DNA of 64,000 nucleotides, from positions 186,001 to 250,000 of the forward strand of contig JACKBY010000002.1 of NCBI GenBank assembly GCA_020634335.1, given 5' to 3'. Position 1 is the first letter of the stretch. Each line of letters opens with the position of its first letter. Source of the stretch: Promineifilum sp. GTDB taxonomy: Bacteria > Chloroflexota > Anaerolineae > Promineifilales > Promineifilaceae. Positions 7,996 to 16,293 of this stretch are shown piece by piece. Both the position numbers and the translations under genes were made by a program. The notes under the pieces are model-generated. The model was not told the origin of the DNA. It was given only the letters and a program-made list of their open reading frames with translations, and did no database searches.

Positions 7996-9003
7996 ATGCG
8001 TCGCTTTCTGCGTAACCTGCTACATCCCGACCGCTACCACGGCCGTTTGCGCGGGCAGAAGCCGCCCTTTTTCGAAGGGTGGTACTTCAAGTGCGTAGAC
8101 AAGACAGAGCAACATCGTTTTGCCTTCATTCCCGGTGTCTTCTGGGGCGAGCGGCCGCACGCCTTTGTGCAGGTGCTCGACGGCGCCAGGACGCTGGTTC
8201 ATTATCACGAATACCCGGTTGATGCCTTTTGGGCGGCCGAAGATCGCTTCGAGGTGGCCGTCGGCGACAACCGTTTCCATCAGGACGGTTTGACGCTGGC
8301 GGTTGATAACGCGGCGCAACGGGTCGCCGGCCAATTGCAATTCGAGGGGCCGGTTGGCTGGCCGGTCACGTTCGCCTCGCCGGGCATCATGGGCTGGTAT
8401 GCCTGGGTGCCGTTCATGGAATGCTACCACGGCGTTGTCAGCCTCGATCACGCCCTGCACGGCTCGCTCCATATCGACGGCCGCGAGATCGATTTCAGCG
8501 GCGGCCGCGGTTACACCGAGAAGGATTGGGGCCGGTCGTTCCCGGAAGCATGGATCTGGTTCCAGACCAATCATTTCGACCATTTGGGCACAAGCCTGAC
8601 CGGCTCCATTGCCATCATCCCCTGGCTGCGCACCACCTTCCCCGGCTTCATCATTGGCCTGTGGCACGAGAACCGGCTCTATCGCTTCGCCACCTATACC
8701 GGGGCCAGGGGCGAGCACCTGCTGGTAAGGGAGCAGACCATCGATTGGGTCGTGGGCGACAAAGACCACCGCCTGGAGATGTTCGTGACGCAGGGGCCGG
8801 GCAGCCAATTCGGCTTATTAAAAGGGCCGACCGCCGTAGAGATGGGCAAACGGGTGGCTGAAACCCTGTCGGCCACAGTTGACGTGCGGCTGACCCGCCG
8901 GGGCGACGGTCGCGTCCTGTACCAGGGAACAGGCCGCCACGCCGGGCTGGAAGTCCACGAGGTCGAGAACAGGCTGCTGAAGATGGTCGCGCCGCCCGGC
9001 TAA
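7996..9003 (+). CDS. Tocopherol cyclase family protein
   Basis: A 335-residue soluble protein with the family hallmarks FFEGWYFKCVD near residue 25, FIPGVFWG, HGVVSLDHALHG, and GGRGYTEKDWGRSFPEAWIWFQTNHFD near residues 172-195. Plant VTE1 members cyclise phytyl-benzoquinols; bacterial relatives in organisms without tocopherol are uncharacterised and may act on other lipids or pigments. It begins one base after the stop codon of the RsbRD-like gene. It is somewhat shorter than the plant enzyme. The substrate remains open. Confidence 0.85.
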   Translation: MRRFLRNLLHPDRYHGRLRGQKPPFFEGWYFKCVDKTEQHRFAFIPGVFWGERPHAFVQVLDGARTLVHYHEYPVDAFWAAEDRFEVAVGDNRFHQDGLTLAVDNAAQRVAGQLQFEGPVGWPVTFASPGIMGWYAWVPFMECYHGVVSLDHALHGSLHIDGREIDFSGGRGYTEKDWGRSFPEAWIWFQTNHFDHLGTSLTGSIAIIPWLRTTFPGFIIGLWHENRLYRFATYTGARGEHLLVREQTIDWVVGDKDHRLEMFVTQGPGSQFGLLKGPTAVEMGKRVAETLSATVDVRLTRRGDGRVLYQGTGRHAGLEVHEVENRLLKMVAPPG

Positions 9004-9722
9004 CTCATCTGCCTGGCCACCAGCACGAGGAGCACCACCCCTAACCCGACGACGGCCGCGCCGGCTACCGGCGACCGCAGCCCCGTCGTGCGCGATAGAT
9101 AGAGCAGGCGAACCGGCAGAAAAAGTAACGCCAGCACCACAAACGCGAAGACCGACCACCACCAGCCGCCCCCCAGCGCCAGCCCAATGACGTGGGCTTG
9201 GGCCGCCATAACCAGCGTCATCCCCCCCGCGGTCGCCAGCCCCAGTAATGCCGCGATCCAATAGCCTGTCTTCCCTTCATCCAGCGCCGGCTCCACCCGA
9301 AAGGCGAAAACCAGCACGTAGATGAGCGAGAAAGCCAGCCACGCCCCCGGCCCAAACACGAAGTAGGAAGCCGCGCCGCCTTCGCCCATTTGTGTGGTGT
9401 CCGCCTCGAAAGCCGAGGCAAAAAAGCCCAGTTGCCAGGCCAGCATCAGGCTGAGGACGAACGCAAAAAACAGAGCCAAAGCCGCGCGCGCCCCACGCGA
9501 CAGCCATTCCGGCCTGCCTTGTGGCGTCGCCTTCAGGCGGCGGAGAAGGAAAACGCCGGCGACAAAAAAGACGAACACCCCGCTCACTAGTAAGGCGTTC
9601 CACCCGTCCGGCTGCTGCAAGCGCGATACGAGCTCCGGCAAAACCAACCATGCAACGAAAAATGTGGCGGCATCGACACCCAGAGCCAATACCCCATACG
9701 GCAAATAGTTTGAATGCTTCAT
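9000..9722 (-). CDS. Multi-pass membrane protein of unknown function
   Basis: A 240-residue protein with about seven hydrophobic segments (for example YGVLALGVDAATFFVAWLVL, LLVSGVFVFFVAGVFLL, ALALFFAFVLSLMLAWQLG and the C-terminal VAGAAVVGLGVVLLVLVA). No catalytic motif or known family was recognised. It converges on the tocopherol-cyclase-like gene with a four-base overlap of stop codons. The coding bias matches its neighbours. Confidence 0.7.
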   Translation of the reverse strand: MKHSNYLPYGVLALGVDAATFFVAWLVLPELVSRLQQPDGWNALLVSGVFVFFVAGVFLLRRLKATPQGRPEWLSRGARAALALFFAFVLSLMLAWQLGFFASAFEADTTQMGEGGAASYFVFGPGAWLAFSLIYVLVFAFRVEPALDEGKTGYWIAALLGLATAGGMTLVMAAQAHVIGLALGGGWWWSVFAFVVLALLFLPVRLLYLSRTTGLRSPVAGAAVVGLGVVLLVLVARQMS

Positions 9723-9823
9723 AGACCACCGATTATACCAGTCCGGCCCCTACTCTCTATATTCTCGATTCGCCATTCGTGCGCCGTCATCGTAATTTTC
9801 CAGGGCTTTTCAGTTGCCAAGGT

Positions 9824-9870
9824 GCAGAGCCGGATAGGAAACCGGCGCTACGGAGAGCGATCGATTACCG
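9824..9870 (+). repeat. Dispersed 47-bp hairpin repeat, copy A
   Basis: Core GCAGAGCCGGATAGGAAACC followed by GGCGCTACGGAGAGCG and CGATTACCG. The centre forms a CCGG-based hairpin. It matches copies at 16124-16170 (opposite strand) and 57318-57364 at most positions, and similarity continues about 10 bases right of the core (AATAACCCTG). All copies lie between genes. Confidence 0.75.
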
Positions 9871-9898
9871 AATAACCCTGCGTAATTTTCGCCCTTGG

Positions 9899-9926
9899 TT
9901 GACAGCCCTAATCCAGCCCTTATAAT
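9899..9926 (+). promoter_or_regulatory. Consensus promoter of the S1-domain gene
   Basis: TTGACA (9899-9904) and TATAAT (9921-9926), 16 bases apart, match the sigma-70 consensus perfectly. Transcription would start near 9933 and leave an untranslated leader of about 130 bases before the ATG at 10065. S1-type genes are often autoregulated through their leader, so this leader may be regulatory (inference). Confidence 0.8.
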
Positions 9927-10064
9927 TTGATTCAAGGCCCTTTCGTATTATTTCCACAATTGAACGGGCGTCTGAATTGGTAATTGGCCGCCGCCGGGGC
10001 GGTAATGTGGGCACGATGTGGGAGGGAAGTCCGCACTGTGCCCGTGACGTAATGGTTGATAATA

Positions 10065-11114
10065 ATGAGCGAAGAGAAAGGGAGAGGGTTCCCCACGGAA
10101 CAGACGAGGGATGACGGCTATTGGAACGCTTTGTTTCAAATGGAGGACGTCTTCGCGAAGGAAGAGATGCCGGAGTCGCTCGACGGTCCCATCTCGTTCG
10201 AGATGGGCGAAGAGCCCCCTTCGACATCATCCGATAACGGTCAATACGTTAGCCCACAGCTTGCAGCAACGCCCATCGAGATCGAGACCCCGCCCGTCGT
10301 CGATCCGTGGGAGTATGCGAAACAATGCCTGGCTGAGGATCAAATCATCGAACTGAGGGTTATCGGCCACAACAAAGGGGGCCTGCTCGTCCAGTGGAAC
10401 GACATCCAGGGTTTCGTGCCTGCCTCGCAACTGATCGACTTTCCCCAGTTTCACATCGCCCGCGAGCGCTACCAGATGCTGAGCGAGTGGCACGACCGTG
10501 TCTTGCGTCTCAAGATCATCGAAGTGACGCCGTCTAACAGCCGGCTGATCTTCTCCGAACGCGCCACCCTGGTAGCCGCCGACGAACGCGCCGACCTGCT
10601 GAACGGCGTGCGGCCTGGCGACCGGCGCACGGGCAGCGTCACCAATCTGACCGACTTCGGCGCGTTCATCGATCTGGGTGGCGTGGAAGGACTGGTGCAT
10701 ATTTCGGAGATCTCCTGGAGCCGCGTCGTGCATCCCAGCGCCCTGCTTCGCCAGGGCCAGCCGGTTGAAGTCCTCGTCCTGAGCGTCGATCAGGAAGCGG
10801 CCCGCCTGGCCCTCAGCATCAAGCGCCTGCGCCCCGATCCCTGGGCGACGGCCGAAGCCAGGTACACTCCCGGCCAACTCGTGCCCGGCAAGGTCGGCAA
10901 CATTACCACTTACGGTGCGTTTATTATTCTGGAAGAAGAGCTGGAAGGCTTGGTCCACATCTCCGAGTTGGCCGAGGGCGTTTTCATGCACCCGCGCGAC
11001 GTGGTGCATACCGGCGAGCGGGTGACGGCCCGCGTGCTCACCGTCGATCCGCGCAACAAGCGGATCGCCCTCTCGTTACGCGGAGTCGGCAACGACCCCG
11101 CAGCCAGGCCCTAA
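10065..11114 (+). CDS. S1 RNA-binding domain protein (ribosomal protein S1-like)
   Basis: A 349-residue protein with an acidic, disordered N-terminal 75 residues and three consecutive S1-type domains: a divergent one (ELRVIGHNKGGLLVQW, then GFVPASQL), then two typical ones (GSVTNLTDFGAFIDLGGVEG and GKVGNITTYGAFIILEEELE, each followed by GLVHISE). Proteins of this make-up act as short ribosomal protein S1 homologues that bind mRNA. The ATG at 10065 is chosen over the in-frame TTG nine bases upstream. A perfect promoter lies about 140 bases upstream; ftsK follows 7 bases after the stop. Confidence 0.88.
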   Translation: MSEEKGRGFPTEQTRDDGYWNALFQMEDVFAKEEMPESLDGPISFEMGEEPPSTSSDNGQYVSPQLAATPIEIETPPVVDPWEYAKQCLAEDQIIELRVIGHNKGGLLVQWNDIQGFVPASQLIDFPQFHIARERYQMLSEWHDRVLRLKIIEVTPSNSRLIFSERATLVAADERADLLNGVRPGDRRTGSVTNLTDFGAFIDLGGVEGLVHISEISWSRVVHPSALLRQGQPVEVLVLSVDQEAARLALSIKRLRPDPWATAEARYTPGQLVPGKVGNITTYGAFIILEEELEGLVHISELAEGVFMHPRDVVHTGERVTARVLTVDPRNKRIALSLRGVGNDPAARP

Positions 11115-11121
11115 GCCCACC

Positions 11122-13344
11122 ATGCCGCGCTCGGCCGACAAGCCACCTGCAAAGGGGACTCCTGAACCGCAAGCGCCGTCCCCCCAATCCTGGGATGAGC
11201 ATCTGGTCGACGAGATCCTGAGCCGGCGGCGAGAAGTAGGCGGCCTTTTCCTCTTGTTGTTTGCTGCCGTCTCGCTGTTGGCCCTGGCCGGGTTGTCCCA
11301 GGCCGGTATCCTGCACTGGTGGACCAGACTCCTGCGCCAAATATTCGGCTGGGGGGCCTTCTTCGTCTCTCTGGGGTTGGCCGCCGTCGGGGTGCAACTC
11401 CTGCTGGGCGGGCTGGGCCGCTCGCTCCACATCGCCCCGTCCAGGCTCGTGGGCATCAGCCTGCTCGTCGTCACGGCGATGGGCCTGGGTCATTTGGCCG
11501 GGGGCTATAGTCTGGTCGATGCTTCGGTGGGCCGCGGCGGCGGCCTGGTGGGCTGGGCGCTCTCCGAACCGTTGTTCGATTTCTTCGGCCCTTTTCTGGC
11601 GATACTGATCTACGTGATGCTCATCACGTGGGCCTTCATGTTGCTGGCCGGGCGCACGTGGGACGATGTGTACACTGGCCTCGTCGCGCTGTCAAAGCGG
11701 CTGTCGGCCTGGGCCGACCAGGTCGACCCGGATCGTGTTGATGTCGTCGGCCGCGCTGCGGTCGATCCGGCAGCCGCCACGCCCCCGCCCGTGGCCGCCA
11801 CGTCCCCTCCTTCCCGGGTTCCGCCGAGCCTCGTTGATGAGGGCGACAGCTTCCGCGACGCCACCCGCCGCGATCCGCTTTTGCCCGCCATCGACCTGCT
11901 GGAGCACAGCGAGACGCTAACCCAGGCTCGCGACGAGATCGCCTGGAAAAGCAAGCGTATCGAGGACACGCTGTTTGATTTCGGCCTGCCGGCCAAGGTG
12001 GTCGAGGTGCGGCGCGGCCCGGCCGTGACGCAGTTCGGCGTCGAGCCGGGCTACGTCGAACGGCCCGGCCCGGATGGCGAGATGAAGCAGCAGAAGGTGC
12101 GCGTGGGGCAGATCGCCGCATTGCAGCGCGACTTGACGCTGGCGCTGGCCGTGTCCCGCTTGCGTATCGAAGCCCCTGTTCCCGGCCGCAGTGTGGTCGG
12201 CATCGAGGTGCCCAACGGCCAGACGAGCGTCGTTCGTCTGCGTGGCTTGCTGGAATCACCGGCCTTCGCCCGACTCAAATCCACACTGGGCGTCGGGCTG
12301 GGGCGCAATGTGGCCGGCGAGCCGGTGGCGACGGACCTGGCCAAGTTGCCGCACCTGCTCATAGCCGGGACGACAGGCTCCGGTAAATCAGTGTGCATCA
12401 ATGCGTTCATCACTTGTCTGGCTTTCAACAACACGCCGGAGCAATTGAAACTGGTAATGATCGATCCCAAGAAGGTCGAGCTAATCCGCTTTAACGGCCT
12501 GCCGCACCTGATCGGCAATGTTGAGGTAGAAGCCGACCGGGCGGTGGGCGTGTTGCGCTGGCTCACGTCGGAGATGGACCGGCGCTACGAGCTGTTCGAG
12601 GGGGTGGGCGCACGGAATATCAGCCTCTACAACCGCAAGTTTGCCGCCGCCAGCAAGGCGCACCTGCGATTGCCCTATATCGCCGTCTTCATCGATGAGC
12701 TGGCCGACCTGATGCATACCTATCCCGGCGACGTGGAACGGACGTTGTGCCGGCTGGCGCAGATGGCGCGGGCCACCGGCATTCATCTGGTTGTCGCCAC
12801 GCAGCGGCCGTCAACCGACGTCATCACCGGCCTGATCAAGGCCAACTTCCCGGCCCGCCTTTCCTTTGCCGTGGCCTCCGGCACCGATTCGCGGGTCATC
12901 CTCGACTCCGTAGGGGCCGAACACCTGATGGGCAAGGGCGACATGCTGTTCCAGGCTCCCGATGCCGCCGCGCCCGACCGGGTGCAAGGAGCCTACGTCA
13001 CCGACACGGAGATCGAGCGCGTGGTGGCCCATTGGCGGATGGCATTTCCCGACCACGTGGCCGCCACTCCGCCGTGGGAGCCGCTCATCGCTCGCTATGC
13101 TCTGCTGGACGAGACCGACAGCCTGCTGGAATCGGCCGTCGAGTTAGCCAGAAAACACGATAATCTCTCCGTTTCCTTTCTGCAGCGCCGGCTGCGCCTC
13201 GGCTATCCGCGCGCCGCCCGGCTTATGGAACATCTGCACGAGATGGGGTTGGTCGACGACCCGCAGGCCGGCGGCAAGACGCGCCGCTCCTTCGTCAGTG
13301 AAGACGACGACGATCCCATCGGCGATTACTTAGCCGACCCCTAA
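11122..13344 (+). CDS. ftsK: DNA translocase FtsK/SpoIIIE
   Basis: A 740-residue septal DNA pump. The N-terminus has about four membrane segments (residues 38-180, for example VGGLFLLLFAAVSLLALAGL). A short Pro/Ala-rich linker follows, then the RecA-like motor with Walker A AGTTGSGKSVCINAF near residue 417 and Walker B YIAVFIDELADLM. The C-terminal gamma domain (ARKHDNLSVSFLQRRLRLGY...) is a winged helix that reads polar KOPS-like sequences. The linker is short compared with E. coli FtsK, as is usual for SpoIIIE-type proteins. It follows the S1-domain gene closely and may share its transcript. Confidence 0.95.
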   Translation: MPRSADKPPAKGTPEPQAPSPQSWDEHLVDEILSRRREVGGLFLLLFAAVSLLALAGLSQAGILHWWTRLLRQIFGWGAFFVSLGLAAVGVQLLLGGLGRSLHIAPSRLVGISLLVVTAMGLGHLAGGYSLVDASVGRGGGLVGWALSEPLFDFFGPFLAILIYVMLITWAFMLLAGRTWDDVYTGLVALSKRLSAWADQVDPDRVDVVGRAAVDPAAATPPPVAATSPPSRVPPSLVDEGDSFRDATRRDPLLPAIDLLEHSETLTQARDEIAWKSKRIEDTLFDFGLPAKVVEVRRGPAVTQFGVEPGYVERPGPDGEMKQQKVRVGQIAALQRDLTLALAVSRLRIEAPVPGRSVVGIEVPNGQTSVVRLRGLLESPAFARLKSTLGVGLGRNVAGEPVATDLAKLPHLLIAGTTGSGKSVCINAFITCLAFNNTPEQLKLVMIDPKKVELIRFNGLPHLIGNVEVEADRAVGVLRWLTSEMDRRYELFEGVGARNISLYNRKFAAASKAHLRLPYIAVFIDELADLMHTYPGDVERTLCRLAQMARATGIHLVVATQRPSTDVITGLIKANFPARLSFAVASGTDSRVILDSVGAEHLMGKGDMLFQAPDAAAPDRVQGAYVTDTEIERVVAHWRMAFPDHVAATPPWEPLIARYALLDETDSLLESAVELARKHDNLSVSFLQRRLRLGYPRAARLMEHLHEMGLVDDPQAGGKTRRSFVSEDDDDPIGDYLADP

Positions 13345-13393
13345 CGTTTGGCCGCAAGGCGTCGGGTGTGTGGGATGGTCATCGAATCTGTTC

Positions 13394-13399
13394 TATAAT
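13394..13399 (+). promoter_or_regulatory. -10 box positioned for a leaderless CtaA transcript
   Basis: TATAAT ends 8 bases before the CtaA ATG at 13408, so transcription would begin at about 13406 and the message would have almost no leader. No good -35 box was found. No Shine-Dalgarno sequence is present between this box and the ATG, consistent with leaderless translation. Confidence 0.5.
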
Positions 13400-13407
13400 T
13401 CACAATC

Positions 13408-14382
13408 ATGCCGACGTTCTTCAACCAAAGAAACAACTTCACCCGTTACGCCTGGTTCGTCCTGGGTTTCCTGATTCTGGTCGTCCTGTGGGGCGCGTTT
13501 GTCCGCGCCACCGGTTCCGGGGCGGGGTGCGGCAGCCACTGGCCGCTGTGCAACGGAGTCGTCGTCCCGCGCGCGCCGCGCATCGAGACCCTTATCGAAT
13601 TAACCCACCGGCTCACCAGCGCCTTGTCGGGGGTATTCGTGCTGTTCATGCTGTTCTGGGCCTGGCGACTTTATCCGCGAGGCCACATCGTGCGCCGGGC
13701 GGCCGCTTTCTCCGCCCTCTTCGTCATCACCGAGGGGCTGGTCGGCGCGGGGCTGGTGCTGTTTGAGTGGGTGGCCGATAACGAATCCGTGGCGCGGGCC
13801 ATTTCGATGGCTGTGCACCTCATCAACACGTTTCTGTTGCTGGCGGCCGTGTCGCTGACGGCCTGGTGGGCAGGAGCACAAGGCGATTACAAATTGCAAT
13901 GGCGCGGGCAGGGACGCGCCGGGCGGCTGCTTGCCGGGGCGGTCGTTTTGCTGCTTGTCCTGGGCGTCAGTGGCGCCATCACCGCCTTGGGTGACACGCT
14001 TTTCCCCTCCGGCACACTGCGAGAGGGCATTGCCCAGGACTTCGAGGCGACGGCCCACTTTCTCGTGCGGCTGCGCGTCTACCATCCGATCATCGCCGTC
14101 GTGACGGGGATCTATCTATGGTGGGCGAGCACGATCATTGCCGCTGCCCGTCCGGGGATGGGGGCTCTCGTGTTCTCGCGGGCCATTCGCGTGCTGGTCG
14201 TCGTGCAATTGGCCGCCGGGATGCTCAATATCTTGCTCAACGTGCCGATCTGGATGCAACTGGTTCATCTGTTGCTGGCCGATCTCATGTGGATTGCCGT
14301 GGTGCTGCTCGGCGCAACGACCCTGTCCCAACCCGTTGAGATGCCTCAGTCAGCCGCGCTCGTGGTTCCGGCCGGCGACTGA
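13408..14382 (+). CDS. ctaA: Heme A synthase, COX15/CtaA family
   Basis: A 324-residue integral membrane protein with eight predicted helices. Conserved haem-ligand histidines occur in LTHRLTSAL, MAVHLINTF, ATAHFLVRLR and LVHLLLADL, and an extracytoplasmic Cys pair lies in GAGCGSHWPLCNG, as in the Cys-containing type of CtaA. The enzyme oxidises haem O to haem A for cytochrome oxidase, which implies aerobic respiration. No ctaB or cox genes are adjacent. It lacks a ribosome binding site (see the -10 box immediately upstream). Confidence 0.93.
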   Translation: MPTFFNQRNNFTRYAWFVLGFLILVVLWGAFVRATGSGAGCGSHWPLCNGVVVPRAPRIETLIELTHRLTSALSGVFVLFMLFWAWRLYPRGHIVRRAAAFSALFVITEGLVGAGLVLFEWVADNESVARAISMAVHLINTFLLLAAVSLTAWWAGAQGDYKLQWRGQGRAGRLLAGAVVLLLVLGVSGAITALGDTLFPSGTLREGIAQDFEATAHFLVRLRVYHPIIAVVTGIYLWWASTIIAAARPGMGALVFSRAIRVLVVVQLAAGMLNILLNVPIWMQLVHLLLADLMWIAVVLLGATTLSQPVEMPQSAALVVPAGD

Positions 14383-14404
14383 GCCGGAGGCAAAGAGGTG
14401 ATTT

Positions 14405-15190
14405 ATGAATGATTGGTATATCGGCACGATGGGCTTTGGCTACAAGCCGTGGCAAGGCACGTTCTACCCCGACAAGCTGCCCAAGGCTCAGCAATTGGCC
14501 TATTACGTGTCGCAGTTCAACGCGCTGGAAATGGACTCTACATTCTACGGCACGCCGCGGGCAGCGACTGTAGAGCGTTGGCGCGCGGTCGCGCCGGAAG
14601 ATTTCAAATTTTGTCCCAAGGCGCCGCGCGAGATCACCCATGATCTGCGATTGGCGGCGGCCACGGCCGCCATCCTGGACAACTTTCTCGATACGATGCG
14701 GCTTCTCGGTGACCGGCTTGGCCCCATCGCGTTCCAGTTTCCGCCTGATTTCGCGGTTGGCGAGCGCGAAAACCTGGATGCGTTTCTGGCCCGTCTGCCG
14801 CGAGACCTGCGCTTCGCCGTTGAGTTTCGCCACCGCTCCTGGTGGAACGATGAGACGGAGGCCATACTCCGCGCCCACGACGTATGCTGGATCGCCGCCG
14901 ACTACATTTACCTGCCCAAGGAAATCAGGCGCACGACGGATTTCCTCTACCTGCGCTTTTTGGGCCGCCACGGACAGTTTGCCGAGAAGACCCACGAGGT
15001 GCTCGACAAGACGGCCGATTTGCAACGATGGCGCGAGCAGGCTGCCGCCCACGCCGCCGCCGCGCCGGTCGCCTATGCCTTCTTCAACGATGACTACGCC
15101 GGTCATGCTCCCACCACGGCCAACCGCTTCAAGGCATTGCTGGGTCTGGACGTTGTCCCCGGCCCGCCTGAGCAAGGACGACTTTTCTAA
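14405..15190 (+). CDS. DUF72 family protein (YecE-like)
   Basis: A 261-residue TIM-barrel-like protein with the family pattern YIGTMGFGYKPWQGTFYP at the start, FNALEMDSTFYGTPR near residue 40, RFAVEFRHRSW near 140 and YAFFNDDYAGHAPTTA towards the end. DUF72 proteins are widespread but their reaction is not established. An AGAGGTGAT ribosome binding site lies just before the ATG. It is 22 bases downstream of ctaA. Confidence 0.9.
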   Translation: MNDWYIGTMGFGYKPWQGTFYPDKLPKAQQLAYYVSQFNALEMDSTFYGTPRAATVERWRAVAPEDFKFCPKAPREITHDLRLAAATAAILDNFLDTMRLLGDRLGPIAFQFPPDFAVGERENLDAFLARLPRDLRFAVEFRHRSWWNDETEAILRAHDVCWIAADYIYLPKEIRRTTDFLYLRFLGRHGQFAEKTHEVLDKTADLQRWREQAAAHAAAAPVAYAFFNDDYAGHAPTTANRFKALLGLDVVPGPPEQGRLF

Positions 15191-15205
15191 CGGCTGGTCC
15201 TAATA

Positions 15206-15240
15206 CAAAAAGCCCGCCACCGATCAGCCGGTGGCGGGCG
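15206..15240 (-). terminator. Rho-independent terminator for the DUF4013 gene
   Basis: An 11-bp perfect stem (15212-15222 with 15229-15239, GCCCGCCACCG/CGGTGGCGGGC) with a 6-base loop. On the minus strand it is followed by a T run (15211-15207). It lies between convergent genes and could also slow plus-strand transcription, though the plus side lacks an immediate T run. Confidence 0.8.
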
Positions 15241-15271
15241 CTCATTCAAAAAACCGCTACCAAACTTTTCG

Positions 15272-15994
15272 TTACAGGTTCATATCGGGCATCGAACCGC
15301 CGACCTTGTTGCCCAACACCTTGGCCGCGATCTGGCCGTAGAGATGGCCGCTGACGAACGAAATGTAAGGCCCAACTGCCAGGCCGATGAGAAAAGCGGC
15401 GATCCACCCCAGACAAGGGATGAGGCTCAGAATGCCGATCAATATCGAGATGACGAACGCGGCCACCAGCGTGACGACGAAAGCGACCAGGATGTCGCTC
15501 ATATGATTGCGGATGATGTCGAATACCTCGCCGAAGCGGAAGCAGGCGCTCAAATCATCCTTGATGGCGTACTGTATCAGGATCGCCGGGGTCAGGAAGA
15601 GCAAAGCCACAGCAAAGAGAACGACCAGGCATAACAGAAGTAATCCGCCCCCCGTGGCCATGATAGCCGCCAGGTCGTCGCTGCCCATCAGATTGGCTAT
15701 GCCACCGGTCGCCGCCCCGCCGATGATTATCAGCAGGATAAACGGCAGCGTGTAGACCACCTGGGCGACCGTTACGAAGAAGCCGTCCTTCAGCAAGTCG
15801 CCCCAATTATCCCATTCCGGCAGGCTGTCCCAATTGCCGTTCATCACGTGACGGATAATCTTCACCAGATAACCTTGCAAGATCAGGGCCGGAAGGATCA
15901 AGAAACCCAGCACCGACATTACTGCACCGATCAGCAATTTGCTGATCCATTGCTTGTCATCCATGACAAAACGAACTGCTTTATTTACATCCAT
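15272..15994 (-). CDS. DUF4013 membrane protein
   Basis: A 240-residue membrane protein with six or so hydrophobic segments, starting with a short cytosolic stretch (MDVNKAVRFVMDDKQWISKL) and a helix GAVMSVLGFLILPALILQGY followed by IIRHVMNG, which is the typical DUF4013 beginning. Function is unknown for the family. An AAGGAG ribosome binding site precedes the ATG. It is a single-gene unit with its own terminator. Confidence 0.85.
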   Translation of the reverse strand: MDVNKAVRFVMDDKQWISKLLIGAVMSVLGFLILPALILQGYLVKIIRHVMNGNWDSLPEWDNWGDLLKDGFFVTVAQVVYTLPFILLIIIGGAATGGIANLMGSDDLAAIMATGGGLLLLCLVVLFAVALLFLTPAILIQYAIKDDLSACFRFGEVFDIIRNHMSDILVAFVVTLVAAFVISILIGILSLIPCLGWIAAFLIGLAVGPYISFVSGHLYGQIAAKVLGNKVGGSMPDMNL

Positions 15995-16123
15995 AATAAA
16001 TTCTCCTTGATTAAAACCTAATGAGTATTACGTCATCTACAAGATAAAAGTTGCGCGATAAACTACATGATAGGGGCTGTGGGGTTATTCGTCAATCTTG
16101 TCAGATTACAAGCCAGGGGGCTT

Positions 16124-16170
16124 CAGTAATCGGCCGCTCTCCGTAGCGCCGGTTTCTTAACCGGCTCCGC
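16124..16170 (-). repeat. Dispersed 47-bp hairpin repeat, copy B
   Basis: Read on the minus strand: GCGGAGCCGGTTAAGAAACC, GGCGCTACGGAGAGCG, CGATTACTG. It is the same unit as at 9824-9870 and 57318-57364. The variable bases fall mainly in the hairpin loop. Confidence 0.75.
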
Positions 16171-16189
16171 AGCCCGGCTCGCTCCCGGC

Positions 16190-16236
16190 CGCCGGATAAG
16201 ATTCCGGCGCTCCACCTCGACCACTGAAAAACCCCG
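16190..16236 (-). repeat. Partial, diverged copy of the 47-bp hairpin repeat with its left flank
   Basis: On the minus strand GGGGTTTTTCAGTGG...GAGGTG precedes a CCGGAATCTTATCCGG hairpin. The same flank-plus-hairpin order (GGGCTTTTCAGTTG...AAGGTG, then GCCGG...CCGGC) occurs at 9803-9847. Together with copy B this makes a tandem of two related hairpins in the 300-base gap upstream of fmt, where nothing else was recognised. Confidence 0.5.
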
Positions 16237-16293
16237 GATCAAAAGCCGGACGGCATTCGACCACTATATGCAATTGCCTCGGCCCATGCTAGA

